From NCBI RefSeq assembly GCF_900119735.1, contig NZ_FPJW01000003.1:124001-188000 (forward strand): DNA of 64,000 nt. Direction: 5' to 3'. Position numbers and translations under genes: made by a program. This stretch comes from Marinospirillum alkaliphilum DSM 21637. Its GTDB lineage: Bacteria > Pseudomonadota > Gammaproteobacteria > Pseudomonadales > Halomonadaceae. Below, piece after piece: positions 1 to 8,679 of this stretch (the stretch's first letter is position 1; every line of letters begins with the position of its first letter). The notes beneath the pieces were generated by a model that had not been told where the DNA came from, did not search any database, and saw only the letters and a program-made list of their open reading frames with translations.

Positions 1-134
1 TGGTGTTGCTGATCCGTCTGATCAAGGGGCATTTCACCCCTGAGCAGCATTTTGCCTTCGAGGCGGGTGCCTGGTACTGGCACTTTGTGGATGTGGTGTG
101 GATTGGCCTGTTCCTGTTTGTGTACGTGTTCTGA
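1..134 (+). CDS. ctaE: Cytochrome c oxidase subunit III, C-terminal fragment
   Basis: Only the last 43 codons are inside the window; the reading frame starts at base 3 and ends with TGA at 132-134. The visible tail has the membrane-embedded [18 protein letters not shown] pattern that closes subunit III of aa3-type oxidases. The SURF1, heme A synthase and heme O synthase genes that follow are the usual assembly neighbours of this oxidase. Subunit III lies in the inner membrane and supports proton-pumping turnover of the catalytic subunit. The family call is firm although the fragment is short. Confidence 0.88.
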   Translation, partial: VLLIRLIKGHFTPEQHFAFEAGAWYWHFVDVVWIGLFLFVYVF

Positions 135-141
135 TGGTTGA

Positions 142-333
142 TCAGGTGCCCAGTGCACCCTGGCTGAAGCCATAAACCAGCAACACCATCAGCAGGGCGG
201 TTAACAGGATGCGGGTTTTCAGGGAGGTCAGCAGGCGGGTGGACGGGCTTTGATCACGAATCAGAAAACCGGCACCGGCCGCCAGGCTGAGAAGAATGGC
301 AAAAAAGATAACAGCAATCAGGAGTTTCAGCAT
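142..333 (-). CDS. DUF2909-type twin transmembrane protein
   Basis: This 63-residue protein consists almost entirely of two hydrophobic helices (about 3-23 and 40-57) joined by a short polar loop with charged residues. Small two-helix proteins of this kind (DUF2909) are commonly found between the cox subunit genes and the SURF1 gene in gammaproteobacteria and are presumed to help oxidase assembly; no biochemical role is known to me. It lies convergent to ctaE (7-bp gap). Its start codon interlocks with that of the SURF1 gene on the other strand within the palindrome CATG at 331-334. A GGAG Shine-Dalgarno lies 7 nt upstream of the start, inside the SURF1 coding region. Confidence 0.75.
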   Translation of the reverse strand: MLKLLIAVIFFAILLSLAAGAGFLIRDQSPSTRLLTSLKTRILLTALLMVLLVYGFSQGALGT

Positions 334-1087
334 GTCAGGCTCCGGCAGTGGAACACAGGTGGCAATGTCAGTCAGTTCAGATCAGTCAGGCTCAGGTGTC
401 AAGGCTGCAACTGCAACATCAGGTTATCGCCTGATGGGCTGGTATGGCTTCTGGCTGCTGCTGGTGGTGATTGGCCTGCTGCTGGCGAACTGGCAATGGC
501 AGCGTGCTGCTGAAAAACAGCTGCTGCAACAGGCCATGATTGATGCACCGGTTTTGCTGAATCCCACGGACATGCCGCCGAATCTGGCACAGCTGCAACT
601 GACGGGTTACTGGTTGCCAGAACGAAGCCTGTGGCTGGATAACCGGATATTGAATGGGCAGGTGGGGGTGGCCGCTTTGACACCACTGATGACCGATGAT
701 GGTCGTTGGTGGCTGGTGCAGCGAGGGTTTGCAGCAACCGGTGTGGATCGTGGTTATTTGCCCGAAGACACTGTTTCTTCGCGGCTGGTGCAGGTTACCG
801 GTCGCTGGCAGTGGCTGGATCAGTCCGCACTGGTGTTTGGTGCTAACCGGGAAGGAGACCGGCTGCAGTCGATCAGTCTGGAGCCATGGGAGGATCTGGA
901 CCGTCTGGTGTTTAACGGAGTGCTCCATCAGGAGTCAGGGGATGACCAGTTGCAACCCTGGTGGCAGCCCAGCCAGATGACCCCGGAGCGGCATCTGGGT
1001 TATGCGCTGCAGTGGTTGTTGTTGTCTTTGCTGGCATTGTTCATGGCGTTGATGGGCAGGCGTTGGCTGCAGGAGAAGCAGGCATGA
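332..1087 (+). CDS. SURF1-family cytochrome oxidase assembly protein
   Basis: SURF1/Shy1 proteins assist insertion of heme a into subunit I of cytochrome c oxidase. The 251-residue product has the family's architecture: an N-terminal transmembrane helix (about 35-55, followed by NWQWQRAAEK), a periplasmic domain with LTGYWLPERSLWLDNR and WWLVQRGF, and a C-terminal helix (about 224-242). I chose the ATG at 332 because CAGGAG lies 8 nt upstream; ATGs at 365 and 434 are possible alternatives. The gene runs into the next one with a 4-nt overlap (ATGA). Confidence 0.85.
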   Translation: MSGSGSGTQVAMSVSSDQSGSGVKAATATSGYRLMGWYGFWLLLVVIGLLLANWQWQRAAEKQLLQQAMIDAPVLLNPTDMPPNLAQLQLTGYWLPERSLWLDNRILNGQVGVAALTPLMTDDGRWWLVQRGFAATGVDRGYLPEDTVSSRLVQVTGRWQWLDQSALVFGANREGDRLQSISLEPWEDLDRLVFNGVLHQESGDDQLQPWWQPSQMTPERHLGYALQWLLLSLLALFMALMGRRWLQEKQA

Positions 1088-1596
1088 AAAATCGTATCAA
1101 GCTGGTATTACTGATGTTGCTGCTGGCGGCCCCAATGCTGGTGTCCGGCAGCATGTATGCCCTGCAGCTGGGTATACCGGAAAAACAGGTGGCACGCGGT
1201 GCGTTATTGCCGGACCTGCAACCGTTGCAGCAGTGGCCTCTGGATTGGCAGGCCAGTGGTGAATGGTGGTTGGTGTGGATTGCTGATGCGCCCTGTCAGG
1301 CGACCTGTCAGCAGCTAGCTGACCAGTGGTGGCGGGTGCACCGCGCCCTGGGACGTGAAGCGGATCGGGTTTACCGCCTGCGGATCGAGATGGCCGTGAA
1401 TGAGAGCCGTCCGTTGACAGAAGCTTTACCGGGTGAGCGAGTGGTGCACTGGCAGGGCAATGCACCGGACTGGGCCGCTCCAGGTCAGACCTGGCTGGTG
1501 GACCCGGAAGGGCGTGTGGTGCTGGCTTATGACGCGGATGCCCCGGCAGCAGATCTGCACCGGGATTTGATGCGCTTGCTGCGTGTGAACCGTTGA
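1084..1596 (+). CDS. Membrane-anchored CxxxC protein of the cox assembly cluster
   Basis: The product (170 aa) has one N-terminal transmembrane or signal-anchor helix (about 4-22) followed by a periplasmic domain. That domain has the pattern WLVWIADAPCQATC, with Cys71 and Cys75 spaced as in the copper-binding CxxxC of SCO proteins, and later WLVDPEGRVVLAYD, typical of a thioredoxin-like fold. It overlaps the SURF1 gene by 4 nt and precedes heme A synthase, so it is very likely part of cytochrome oxidase biogenesis. Whether it binds copper, is a thiol-disulfide protein or neither is not settled. The canonical SCO histidine was not identified. Confidence 0.65.
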   Translation: MKNRIKLVLLMLLLAAPMLVSGSMYALQLGIPEKQVARGALLPDLQPLQQWPLDWQASGEWWLVWIADAPCQATCQQLADQWWRVHRALGREADRVYRLRIEMAVNESRPLTEALPGERVVHWQGNAPDWAAPGQTWLVDPEGRVVLAYDADAPAADLHRDLMRLLRVNR

Positions 1597-1609
1597 GCAG
1601 GAGGAGCAG

Positions 1610-2677
1610 ATGATCAAGGACAACAGCAAGGCTACTGCAGCAGGACAGCGTTTAGTGCGTCGAGCAGCAGCATTGGCAGGTTTTGGTGTGCTGTTCACGC
1701 TGGTGGTGGTGCTGGCCGGTGCCTGGACCCGTTTGGTGGATGCCGGACTGGGTTGCCCGGACTGGCCAGGCTGTTACGGTGCGCTGGTGGTGCCGGATGC
1801 CGAGCGGGCAGCTGCTTTTGCCCCGGATGAACCGCTGGACAGTTTCAAGGCCTGGGTGGAAATGATTCATCGTTATCTGGCCAGTGGACTGGGTCTGCTT
1901 GCGCTGGTGTTGACCTGGATTGGCTGGAAGTTACGCCACATGCCCGGTTACCCGCTGGGGCTGACCTTTCTGCTGCTGGCGGTGATCTGCCTGCAGGGTG
2001 CTTTTGGAGCCTGGACAGTGACTTTAAAACTCTGGCCGCAGGTGGTGACGCTGCACCTGTTGGGTGGCATGACGGTATTGGCACTGTTTTTCTGGCTGTT
2101 CTGTCGTTTGCGCGCCTGTGCGCGGGGTGAAGTGCAAGGCCGCAAGCCGCCGCTGCTCTGGTGGCTGGTGTTGTTGTTGCTGACCGGTCAGTTGGCGCTG
2201 GGTGGCTGGACCACCAGCAATTATGCGGGGCTGGCCTGTACCGGCTTTCCGACCTGCAATCAGCAGTGGTGGCCAGCCCAGATGGATTTCAGTGAAGGTT
2301 TTCACCTGACGCAGGAGGTGGGCCCCAACTATTTACACGGTCAGTTGCATGCACCAGCCCGCACGGCCATTCATTTCACTCATCGTCTGGGTGCCTTGCT
2401 GCTGGGTGTCAGTATTCTGCTGTTGGTATGGAAGGGCTTGACCCTTGCTCGCGCCAGGCCCTGGCTGGGTCTGCTGTTACTGGCCTGGGGTCTGCAGGCG
2501 GGTATTGGTATTGCCACTGTGCTGCTGTTCCTGCCGCTGTGGCTGGCGCTGTTGCATACCGGTGGCGCAGCAGTGTTGCTGCTCACCTTGCTGGGTGCAG
2601 GTTGGCAGTTGGGTTATGGCGGTGTCCGGGTTCCCCGGGTGACCTTAACGGAGGTGTCCCATGCGCAATTCCAGTGA
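1610..2677 (+). CDS. ctaA: Heme A synthase (COX15/CtaA family)
   Basis: Converts heme O to heme A by oxidising the C8 methyl group, supplying the cofactor of aa3-type oxidase. The 355-residue protein is an inner-membrane bundle of about eight helices, built from two related halves. The conserved heme-ligand regions EMIHRYLASGLG and HFTHRLGALLLG are visible, as are the paired-cysteine loops (LGCPDWPGC and LACTGFPTC). AGGAGGAGC is positioned just upstream of the ATG. The 3' end overlaps ctaB by 17 nt, indicating translational coupling. Confidence 0.9.
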   Translation: MIKDNSKATAAGQRLVRRAAALAGFGVLFTLVVVLAGAWTRLVDAGLGCPDWPGCYGALVVPDAERAAAFAPDEPLDSFKAWVEMIHRYLASGLGLLALVLTWIGWKLRHMPGYPLGLTFLLLAVICLQGAFGAWTVTLKLWPQVVTLHLLGGMTVLALFFWLFCRLRACARGEVQGRKPPLLWWLVLLLLTGQLALGGWTTSNYAGLACTGFPTCNQQWWPAQMDFSEGFHLTQEVGPNYLHGQLHAPARTAIHFTHRLGALLLGVSILLLVWKGLTLARARPWLGLLLLAWGLQAGIGIATVLLFLPLWLALLHTGGAAVLLLTLLGAGWQLGYGGVRVPRVTLTEVSHAQFQ

Positions 2678-3569
2678 AACCCATGCCAGACACTGGTTAA
2701 ACCCGGTTTGGCGTGACTATTGGGAGCTAGGCAAACCTCGCGTGGTATTGGTGATGCTGGTTTGTGTGCTGGTGGGTATGGCACTGGCTGTGCCGGGATT
2801 GCCACCACTGGACAAGGTACTTGCCGGGTTGGTGGGCATCGGTCTGGCCTCCATGGGGGCTGCCGCCTTTAATCACCTGCTGGATCGGCGGCTGGATCGT
2901 TTGATGCTGCGTACCGCCAGTCGACCGGTGGCGGAAGGACGACTGGGCAGTCTGCAGGCAGGGCTTTATGCCAGCCTGCTGTCAGTAGCCGGCATCACGC
3001 TGCTGTGGTGGGAGGTGAACCCCTTAACAGCCTGGTTAACCCTGGCTTCACTGCTGGGTTATGCACTGGTTTATACCGCTTTTCTGAAACGGGTCACCCC
3101 GCAAAACATCACCATTGGTGGACTGGCTGGTGCTGCACCACCCTTGCTGGGTTGGGTGGCGGTCACCGGGCAGATCCATCCGGATGCATTGTTGCTGGTG
3201 CTGATCATTTTTGCCTGGACACCACCGCACTTCTGGGCGCTGGCTATCTACAAGCAGGATGAATATGCCCGGGCCGGTGTACCGATGCTGCCGGTGACCC
3301 ATGGTGAAACCTTTGCCCGCCTGCAGGTATGGCTTTATAGCTGGCTGACAGTGGCAGCTACCTTACTGCCGTTTGCCACAGGCATGAGTGGCTGGCTGTA
3401 TCTGGTGGGTGTGGTGGCATTAAACCTGCGATTCCTGCAGTGGAATTGGCGAGTCTGGCGTGGATCGGATCGGCAGGTGCCACTGGCCGCTTTCTGGTTC
3501 TCGATTCGCTACATCCTGCTGCTGTTTTTGTTGTTGCTGGCGGATCATTACGTCCGCCTGGTGTTCTAA
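2661..3569 (+). CDS. ctaB: Protoheme IX farnesyltransferase (heme O synthase)
   Basis: A UbiA-superfamily prenyltransferase that adds a farnesyl group to heme B, giving heme O for the preceding heme A synthase. The 302-aa polytopic protein shows the first polyprenyl-diphosphate/Mg2+ site as NHLLDRRLDR (Asn71, Asp75, Asp79), followed by TASRPV, and a second cytoplasmic loop YKQDEYARAGVPMLPV. Its ATG sits inside the end of ctaA. A stem-loop with GGTGAA/TTCACC arms follows at 3574-3598 but lacks a clear T-run. Confidence 0.92.
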   Translation: MRNSSETHARHWLNPVWRDYWELGKPRVVLVMLVCVLVGMALAVPGLPPLDKVLAGLVGIGLASMGAAAFNHLLDRRLDRLMLRTASRPVAEGRLGSLQAGLYASLLSVAGITLLWWEVNPLTAWLTLASLLGYALVYTAFLKRVTPQNITIGGLAGAAPPLLGWVAVTGQIHPDALLLVLIIFAWTPPHFWALAIYKQDEYARAGVPMLPVTHGETFARLQVWLYSWLTVAATLLPFATGMSGWLYLVGVVALNLRFLQWNWRVWRGSDRQVPLAAFWFSIRYILLLFLLLLADHYVRLVF

Positions 3570-3708
3570 CGGAAGGTGAAGCCTTTTCAGGTTCACCTGC
3601 CTGTTGGTCTGGCTGCTGATTGTTTTCCGGAGCAGGAGCGAAGGGTTGATCAGCGGTGTTCATGCAATGAAACAGGCACGGATGCTATTCGAAACCCGGA
3701 GGTGTCCC

Positions 3709-4311
3709 ATGTTTATGCAACACATGTGGGGAGTGCTTTATAACCCCGACAAGGAGTGGAGAAAGGTCAAGGATGAAAACTACAGCGTCATGGATTATTA
3801 CACCCGTGATCTGATCTGGATGAGTGCCCTGCCGCCCTTTGCGTTGTTTGTGGGTACTACGCAGGTGGGCTGGAGTATTGGCCTTGGAGAGTATGTCAAA
3901 CTGACCATGTCCAGTGCGTTACCCATTGCTTTGGCGTTTTATCTGGCCATTCTGGTTGGGGCGGGTGTGATGGCTTATGCCATTCACTGGATGGAAAAAA
4001 CCTATAGTGCCAATGCCAGTATGGAACGTTGTATGGCATTAACCGCTTATACGGCATCACCCATGCTCTTGGCAGGTTTGGCAGGGTTCTGGCCGCATAT
4101 CTGGTTTGTGGTGATTGTCGGATTGCTTGCTGTGGCCTGGACGGTTTACCTGCTTTATACCGGAGTACCTCGCATCATGGATATTCCGGAGGAGCAGGGG
4201 TTCATGTTCTCCACTTCCATTCTGACAGTGGGGCTGGTGGTGTTGGTGGGTATGCTGGCTGTCACTGTGCTGTTGTGGGGATTTGGACTCGGGCCGGCCT
4301 ATTTACGTTAG
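3709..4311 (+). CDS. Yip1-family inner-membrane protein
   Basis: The 200-residue product begins [17 protein letters not shown] and then has about five hydrophobic helices. This is the pattern of bacterial YIP1-domain proteins, whose N-terminal helix is followed by membrane-spanning segments. I chose the ATG at 3709 because GGAGG lies 6 nt upstream; an in-frame extension to 3604 lacks such a site. No enzymatic motif is visible and the biological role is unknown. It lies 139 nt after ctaB and ends just before a strong terminator. Confidence 0.65.
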   Translation: MFMQHMWGVLYNPDKEWRKVKDENYSVMDYYTRDLIWMSALPPFALFVGTTQVGWSIGLGEYVKLTMSSALPIALAFYLAILVGAGVMAYAIHWMEKTYSANASMERCMALTAYTASPMLLAGLAGFWPHIWFVVIVGLLAVAWTVYLLYTGVPRIMDIPEEQGFMFSTSILTVGLVVLVGMLAVTVLLWGFGLGPAYLR

Positions 4312-4330
4312 GGAAGCAGTAAAGGAGATT

Positions 4331-4365
4331 GGGCAGGCCAGAATCATCCGGGTCTGCCCTTTTTT
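4331..4365 (+). terminator. Rho-independent terminator after the cta/Yip1 operon
   Basis: GGGCAG (4331-4336) pairs with CTGCCC (4354-4359), followed directly by a run of T. It closes transcription of the oxidase-assembly operon before nadA. Confidence 0.75.
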
Positions 4366-4468
4366 ATGGCCAGATGGCGCTTTAATGTTGGGTTGCGACT
4401 TTTGGATTATGTTATCATCCGGCCTTCTTTTGACCGCAAACCTGCCCCGGCACACAAGCCCAGAAACC

Positions 4469-5521
4469 ATGACCCAGCAAACCAAGACCAGTGTTTATGA
4501 CCAGTTGCTGGTGCGTGAGCACCTGTCCAGAGCAACACCGCCTGCTACCCTGTCTGAAGCGGAAGAGGAAGCCTTGCGTCAGCGTATTCGTGAGCAGTTA
4601 CAAGCTCGCAATGCGGTATTGATTGCCCACTATTACACCAGCCCGGTGATTCAGGCGCTGGCTGAAGAAACGGGTGGTTTTATTGGTGATTCACTGGAAA
4701 TGGCTCGTTTTGGTGCGCGCCATCCGGCACAGACGCTGGTGGTGGCCGGGGTGCGTTTCATGGGTGAAACAGCCAAGATTCTGTCACCGGAAAAACGGGT
4801 TTTGATGCCAACACTGGAAGCCACCTGCTCACTGGATATCGGTTGTGACATCAGCAGTTTCAGCCATTTCTGTGATCAGCACCCGGACCATACTGTGGTG
4901 GTGTATGCCAATACTTCCGCCGCAGTAAAAGCCCGTGCTGACTGGGTGGTGACATCCAGCATTGCATTGCAGGTGGTCAGTCATTTGCATGAGCAGGGTA
5001 AAAAGATTCTCTGGGCACCGGATAAACACCTGGGTGATTACATCTGCCGTACCACCGGTGCCGAGATGCTGATGTGGGATGGTGCCTGCATAGTGCATGA
5101 GGAGTTTAAGGCCAAGGGTATTCTGGATCTGAAAAAGATTCACCCCACGGCAGCCGTGCTGGTGCACCCTGAGTCACCGGCCAGTGTGGTGGAGCTGGCT
5201 GATGTGGCCGGTTCGACCAGTCAGTTGTTGAAAGCGGCCGGTGAACTGCCGAATGACACCTTTATTGTGGCCACTGATCGCGGCATCTTCTACAAGATGC
5301 AGCAGCAGAACTCGCATAAGCGTTTTATGGAAGCCCCCACAGCTGGTAATGGCGCGACCTGCCGCAGTTGTGCCCATTGCCCCTGGATGGCCATGAACAG
5401 CCTGGAGCGCCTGGTGACTTCACTGGAGCAGGGCAGCAACGAAATTCAGGTGGAGCCGGAACTGATTCGTCAGGCCCTGATTCCGCTGCAGCGGATGCTG
5501 GACTTCCCCAAGCCTTCCTGA
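4469..5521 (+). CDS. nadA: Quinolinate synthase A
   Basis: Condenses iminoaspartate (from NadB) with dihydroxyacetone phosphate to quinolinate in de novo NAD synthesis, using a [4Fe-4S] cluster. The 350-aa product has the three expected cluster cysteines: Cys120 in ATCSLDIGC, Cys207 in [11 protein letters not shown] and Cys304 in [16 protein letters not shown] and GDSLEMA mark the substrate-binding core. The ATG at 4469 matches the usual length of the family; upstream in-frame codons run through the preceding terminator and are not coding. A stem-loop of 7-bp arms (5530-5536/5550-5556) follows the gene. Confidence 0.93.
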   Translation: MTQQTKTSVYDQLLVREHLSRATPPATLSEAEEEALRQRIREQLQARNAVLIAHYYTSPVIQALAEETGGFIGDSLEMARFGARHPAQTLVVAGVRFMGETAKILSPEKRVLMPTLEATCSLDIGCDISSFSHFCDQHPDHTVVVYANTSAAVKARADWVVTSSIALQVVSHLHEQGKKILWAPDKHLGDYICRTTGAEMLMWDGACIVHEEFKAKGILDLKKIHPTAAVLVHPESPASVVELADVAGSTSQLLKAAGELPNDTFIVATDRGIFYKMQQQNSHKRFMEAPTAGNGATCRSCAHCPWMAMNSLERLVTSLEQGSNEIQVEPELIRQALIPLQRMLDFPKPS

Positions 5522-5623
5522 TTAGCGCTCCAGGCCTTTTTGAAATACAGGCCTGGGGCATGATCAGTCGCTGGTCTGTGTTTCCCGCAAGGAAGCCTCT
5601 GAATAACGTGATGAGCGCAGTAG

Positions 5624-6718
5624 TTAATCAGAGGCTTCCAAGGTCTTTTCTTCATCCTCAGGATGCAGTGCCAGCGGCCAGGCATTCAGAATGGCCTTGA
5701 TCATGGTGGCCAGCGGGATGGCAAAAAACACCCCCCAGAAGCCCCACAAGCCACCAAAAAACAGTACCGCCAGAATGATCGAAACCGGGTGCAGGTTAAC
5801 GGCCTCGGAAAACAAAAGGGGTACCAGCACATTGCCATCCAGTGCCTGAATCACGGCATAAACACCAATCACCCACATGAACTCGCTGCTGAAACCAAAC
5901 TGGAACAGGGCAATCAGTGCCACTGGCAGGGTAACCACGGCCGCACCGATGTAAGGGACCAGTACCGATAAACCCACCAGCAGTGCCAGCAGTTCCGCAT
6001 AATTCAGCCCCAGCCAGGCAAAACAGGCCCAGGTCACTGCGGCCACGATCAGGATTTCCAGTGCCTTGCCGCGTACATAGTTGGCAATCTGGGCATCCAT
6101 TTCAGACCAGATGCGTGTCATCAGTGCACGTTTGCGTGGCATCATGCCGGTGATAAAGCCCACCAACTGGCGCTGATCCTTGAGCATAAAAAACACCAGA
6201 ATCGGCACCAGGATCAGATAAACCAGCCAGGTCAGCAGGCTGGGAATACTGGCCAGCGACAGGGAGACCAATAGCTGGCCGATATGACGCAGTTCGCCCA
6301 CGGCATCGTTAAGCACATTATTCACCTGCTGCTGACTGATCAGGTGAGGGTAGGTTTCATGGAGTTCATTCAGCCACTGCTGTGCCATGCGAATCATCGC
6401 AGGCAGTTCTCGTACCAGACTGACGGTTTGTTGCCACAGCAAGGGTAGCAACCAGAAGATCAAGGCCAGCAGCACGCCGATAAACAGGCTGAAGGCCAGT
6501 AAAACAGCGGGGAGTTCGGGTACACCAATGCGTTTCAGCTGACTGACGACCCCTTGCAGCAGGTAGGCCAGTACCACCGCAGAAAGAAAGGGCACCAGCA
6601 TGGCACCAAAAAACAACAGGGCTGTAAAAAAGAAAATCAACAACAGTGCAAAGATAACGGCTTCTTCATCTGAAAAATAACGATGCAGCCAGCCCTGCAC
6701 AACGCCCTTTAAGGTCAT
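5624..6718 (-). CDS. AI-2E/PerM-family permease
   Basis: A 364-aa polytopic protein with hydrophobic helices near the N-terminus, a long amphipathic middle region rich in Gln and Leu, and a C-terminal helix cluster with LVPYIGAAVVTLPVALIAL and the ending LWGFWGVFFAIPLATMIKAI. These are signatures of the AI-2E transporter (PerM/YdiK/TqsA) superfamily. Members export diverse small molecules or act as Na+/H+ antiporters, so the substrate cannot be assigned. It lies 2 nt downstream of the TusA-type gene and next to the divergent BepA protease gene, a frequent arrangement with perM. Confidence 0.8.
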   Translation of the reverse strand: MTLKGVVQGWLHRYFSDEEAVIFALLLIFFFTALLFFGAMLVPFLSAVVLAYLLQGVVSQLKRIGVPELPAVLLAFSLFIGVLLALIFWLLPLLWQQTVSLVRELPAMIRMAQQWLNELHETYPHLISQQQVNNVLNDAVGELRHIGQLLVSLSLASIPSLLTWLVYLILVPILVFFMLKDQRQLVGFITGMMPRKRALMTRIWSEMDAQIANYVRGKALEILIVAAVTWACFAWLGLNYAELLALLVGLSVLVPYIGAAVVTLPVALIALFQFGFSSEFMWVIGVYAVIQALDGNVLVPLLFSEAVNLHPVSIILAVLFFGGLWGFWGVFFAIPLATMIKAILNAWPLALHPEDEEKTLEASD

Positions 6719-6720
6719 GC

Positions 6721-6963
6721 TTAATCTCCTCTGCGCAGTACAAATTGATAGGTGTCATCCAGCTGTTCACGCGAGACCAGTGTATGGCTGCTGAGTTCCG
6801 CATAACTGGCAAAATCTTCCCAGGAGCCAGGATCACTCGCCTGGACCAGCAGCAATTGCCCGGGTTGCATGGCATTCAGTCGCTGCTTGGCTTTCAGTAG
6901 CGGCAGCGGGCAGTGGAGTCCTCGGGCATCAAGCTGCTGATCAAAAATATTTGCTGAATCCAT
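6721..6963 (-). CDS. TusA-family sulfur carrier protein
   Basis: An 80-residue protein with the family signature LDARGLHCPLPLLKAKQ, in which Cys18 of the CPxP motif would carry a persulfide. TusA-type proteins relay sulfur in tRNA thiolation, molybdenum cofactor or sulfur metabolism; the paralogues (TusA, YedF, YeeD) cannot be told apart here. It is the first gene of a two-gene minus-strand unit with the PerM-type permease and is divergent from the BepA protease gene. Confidence 0.82.
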   Translation of the reverse strand: MDSANIFDQQLDARGLHCPLPLLKAKQRLNAMQPGQLLLVQASDPGSWEDFASYAELSSHTLVSREQLDDTYQFVLRRGD

Positions 6964-6974
6964 CTGCTGTTACC

Positions 6975-7001
6975 TTGTCATAGGTGTGTGGTTGTTATAC
7001 T
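6975..7001 (+). promoter_or_regulatory. Candidate sigma70 promoter of the BepA-type protease gene
   Basis: TTGTCA (6975-6980) and TATACT (6996-7001) resemble -35 and -10 boxes; the 15-bp spacing is short. A start near 7008 would exclude an in-frame ATG at 6988 and supports initiation at 7045. Confidence 0.35.
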
Positions 7002-7044
7002 GGTCATAACCTTGGTTTGCACAAACGGGAAACACAAGCTGAAT

Positions 7045-8532
7045 ATGATGATGCAACAGAATACCCTGCTGATGGCGGCCTGCAAGTCTTTCCGTTGTTG
7101 GCTGAGCAGCATGATGCTGGCCCTTGTGCTGTTGCTGCCGGCTCCGCAGGTGCTGGCTGAAGTGGGAGAATTACCCAGTCTTGGATTGACCAGTGCGCTG
7201 GAGATCAGTGTGCACCAGGAGCGTTTGCTGGGGCAGGGTTGGCTGCGTCAGTTTCGTGCCCAGACCCGCCTTTATCAAGACCCGCTGGTGCAGGACTATA
7301 CTGAGCGTCTGTTGCAACGACTGGCGACTTACAATACCGGTCTGGAGCAAAAGGAACTGGACCTGGTGCTGGTGAACCAGCGGCAGTTAAATGCTTTTGC
7401 GGTACCGGGCGGTGTGGTCGGCATCAATACCGGCCTGTTTCTTTTTGCTGCTTATGAGGATGAGTTTGCCTCGGTGGCTGCGCACGAGCTGGCGCATATC
7501 AGCCAGCGTCACTTTGCCCGTCGGGTGGAAGCCAGTCGCGGGGCTCAGTGGACGGCCATGGCCGGTATTCTGGCCGGTATTCTGGTGGCTTCGCAGGGGC
7601 ATGCTGACGCCGGGGTGGCCGCCATTGCCGGAACCCAGGCAGCTGCCATTCAGAGCCAACTGGCCTGGAGCCGCAGTTATGAACAGGAGGCCGACCGTAT
7701 CGGTATGGAAACCCTGGTGGCTGCCGGTTATTCACCAGAGGCCATGCCGCGCATGTTCGCCCAGATGCAAAGGGTGGCCAGCCTCAGTGGTCGACCACCG
7801 GAGTTTCTGCTGACGCACCCGCTGACAGAAAGCCGGATTGCTGATGCACAGGCGCGCGCGGATCAGATGTCGGGAAAAAGAGCTCCGATACGTGGCAAGG
7901 ATTATGAAATGATCCGCACCCGCATCATTTTTAATCAGATTGGCAGTGCCGATGATGCCTGGACCCTGTTTTCCCGCCAGCAGGCCAGCCCAGCCGCAGA
8001 GATTTATGCCCAGGCCTTGCGTGCCCGGGGTGAGAACCAGCCGGAAAGAGCACTGGAGTTGTTGCAGCAACTGGTGAAAGAGGAGCCTGAGTGGTTATTG
8101 GTGCAATACCTTGTGGCTGAAGAGTTGGTGCGACAGAAGCAATGGCAGGCTGCGGCTGCACAACTGGATGAGTTGGCACTTTATGCGCCGGGATATTATC
8201 CGGCACTGTTTCTGCGTGGAGAAATGCACATGCAGTTGCAGCAGTGGGATCAGGCCCGGCGGATATTTCAGCAACTCAGCCAACAGCGCCCCGGTGATCC
8301 GGATGTCTGGTTTCAGTTGGCGGAAGCGGCTGGCAAGAGTGATCGACAGGTGCAATTACACCAGGCCCGAGCTGAATATTTCCAGTTGACCGGGCGTTTC
8401 CGTCAGGCCTCTTCACAGTTGGATTTGGCAGTGGAACAGGCTCGCCTGCAGGATCAACCCTGGGGTGTGCAGGCGGCTATTCGTGAGCGGCGGCGAGAGC
8501 TGGAGCAGCAGCGCAGTCTGATGGAATTCTAG
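7045..8532 (+). CDS. bepA: M48 metalloprotease with TPR domain, BepA-type
   Basis: A periplasmic protease/chaperone that promotes correct assembly of LptD and degrades misassembled outer-membrane proteins. The 495-aa product has a signal peptide (cleavage near Ala38), an M48 catalytic domain with zinc-binding HELAH (147-151) and the third ligand in SYEQEADRIG (Glu215). Helical TPR-like repeats fill the C-terminal third (from about 320). Three ATGs stand in tandem at 7045-7053; any could be used, and no strong Shine-Dalgarno distinguishes them. The neighbouring PerM gene is typical of bepA loci. Confidence 0.88.
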   Translation: MMMQQNTLLMAACKSFRCWLSSMMLALVLLLPAPQVLAEVGELPSLGLTSALEISVHQERLLGQGWLRQFRAQTRLYQDPLVQDYTERLLQRLATYNTGLEQKELDLVLVNQRQLNAFAVPGGVVGINTGLFLFAAYEDEFASVAAHELAHISQRHFARRVEASRGAQWTAMAGILAGILVASQGHADAGVAAIAGTQAAAIQSQLAWSRSYEQEADRIGMETLVAAGYSPEAMPRMFAQMQRVASLSGRPPEFLLTHPLTESRIADAQARADQMSGKRAPIRGKDYEMIRTRIIFNQIGSADDAWTLFSRQQASPAAEIYAQALRARGENQPERALELLQQLVKEEPEWLLVQYLVAEELVRQKQWQAAAAQLDELALYAPGYYPALFLRGEMHMQLQQWDQARRIFQQLSQQRPGDPDVWFQLAEAAGKSDRQVQLHQARAEYFQLTGRFRQASSQLDLAVEQARLQDQPWGVQAAIRERRRELEQQRSLMEF

Positions 8533-8559
8533 GAAACTCCTGATGAACTATTGCGCTTG

Positions 8560-8670
8560 ACCCTGCTGCGTTGAAATTGATCTCAAAATGCTCATTTATT
8601 CCGTGTAAATTCCGCTTTTTCAATCAGTTTCGCCTTGCTTTGCCTACGCTCATGACGTTAATCATGAGTT
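8560..8670. repeat. Candidate dispersed intergenic palindromic element
   Basis: The 147-bp gap between bepA and bcp holds an imperfect inverted repeat: a left arm around 8569-8601 (GCGTTGAAATTGATC ... GCTCATTTA) and a right arm around 8604-8636 (GTAAATTCCGC ... CAGTTTCGCCTTGC). It is followed by a perfect 7-bp hairpin, CTCATGA/TCATGAG, at 8649-8668. The 'AAAATGCTCATTTA..GTAAAtt.cGC' wording resembles intergenic repeats I recall from several gammaproteobacterial genomes. Copy number cannot be judged from one window. Confidence 0.4.
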
Positions 8671-8679
8671 TCGCGGCTT

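Noticed and set aside
4283-4468. N-terminal extension of nadA by 62 codons
   Set aside because: The extension runs through the Rho-independent terminator at 4331-4365 and has no homology to the quinolinate synthase N-terminus.
5530-5556. Hairpin after nadA as an intrinsic terminator
   Set aside because: The stem is strong (CCAGGCC/GGCCTGG) but neither strand has a T-run after it, so it is only mentioned with nadA.
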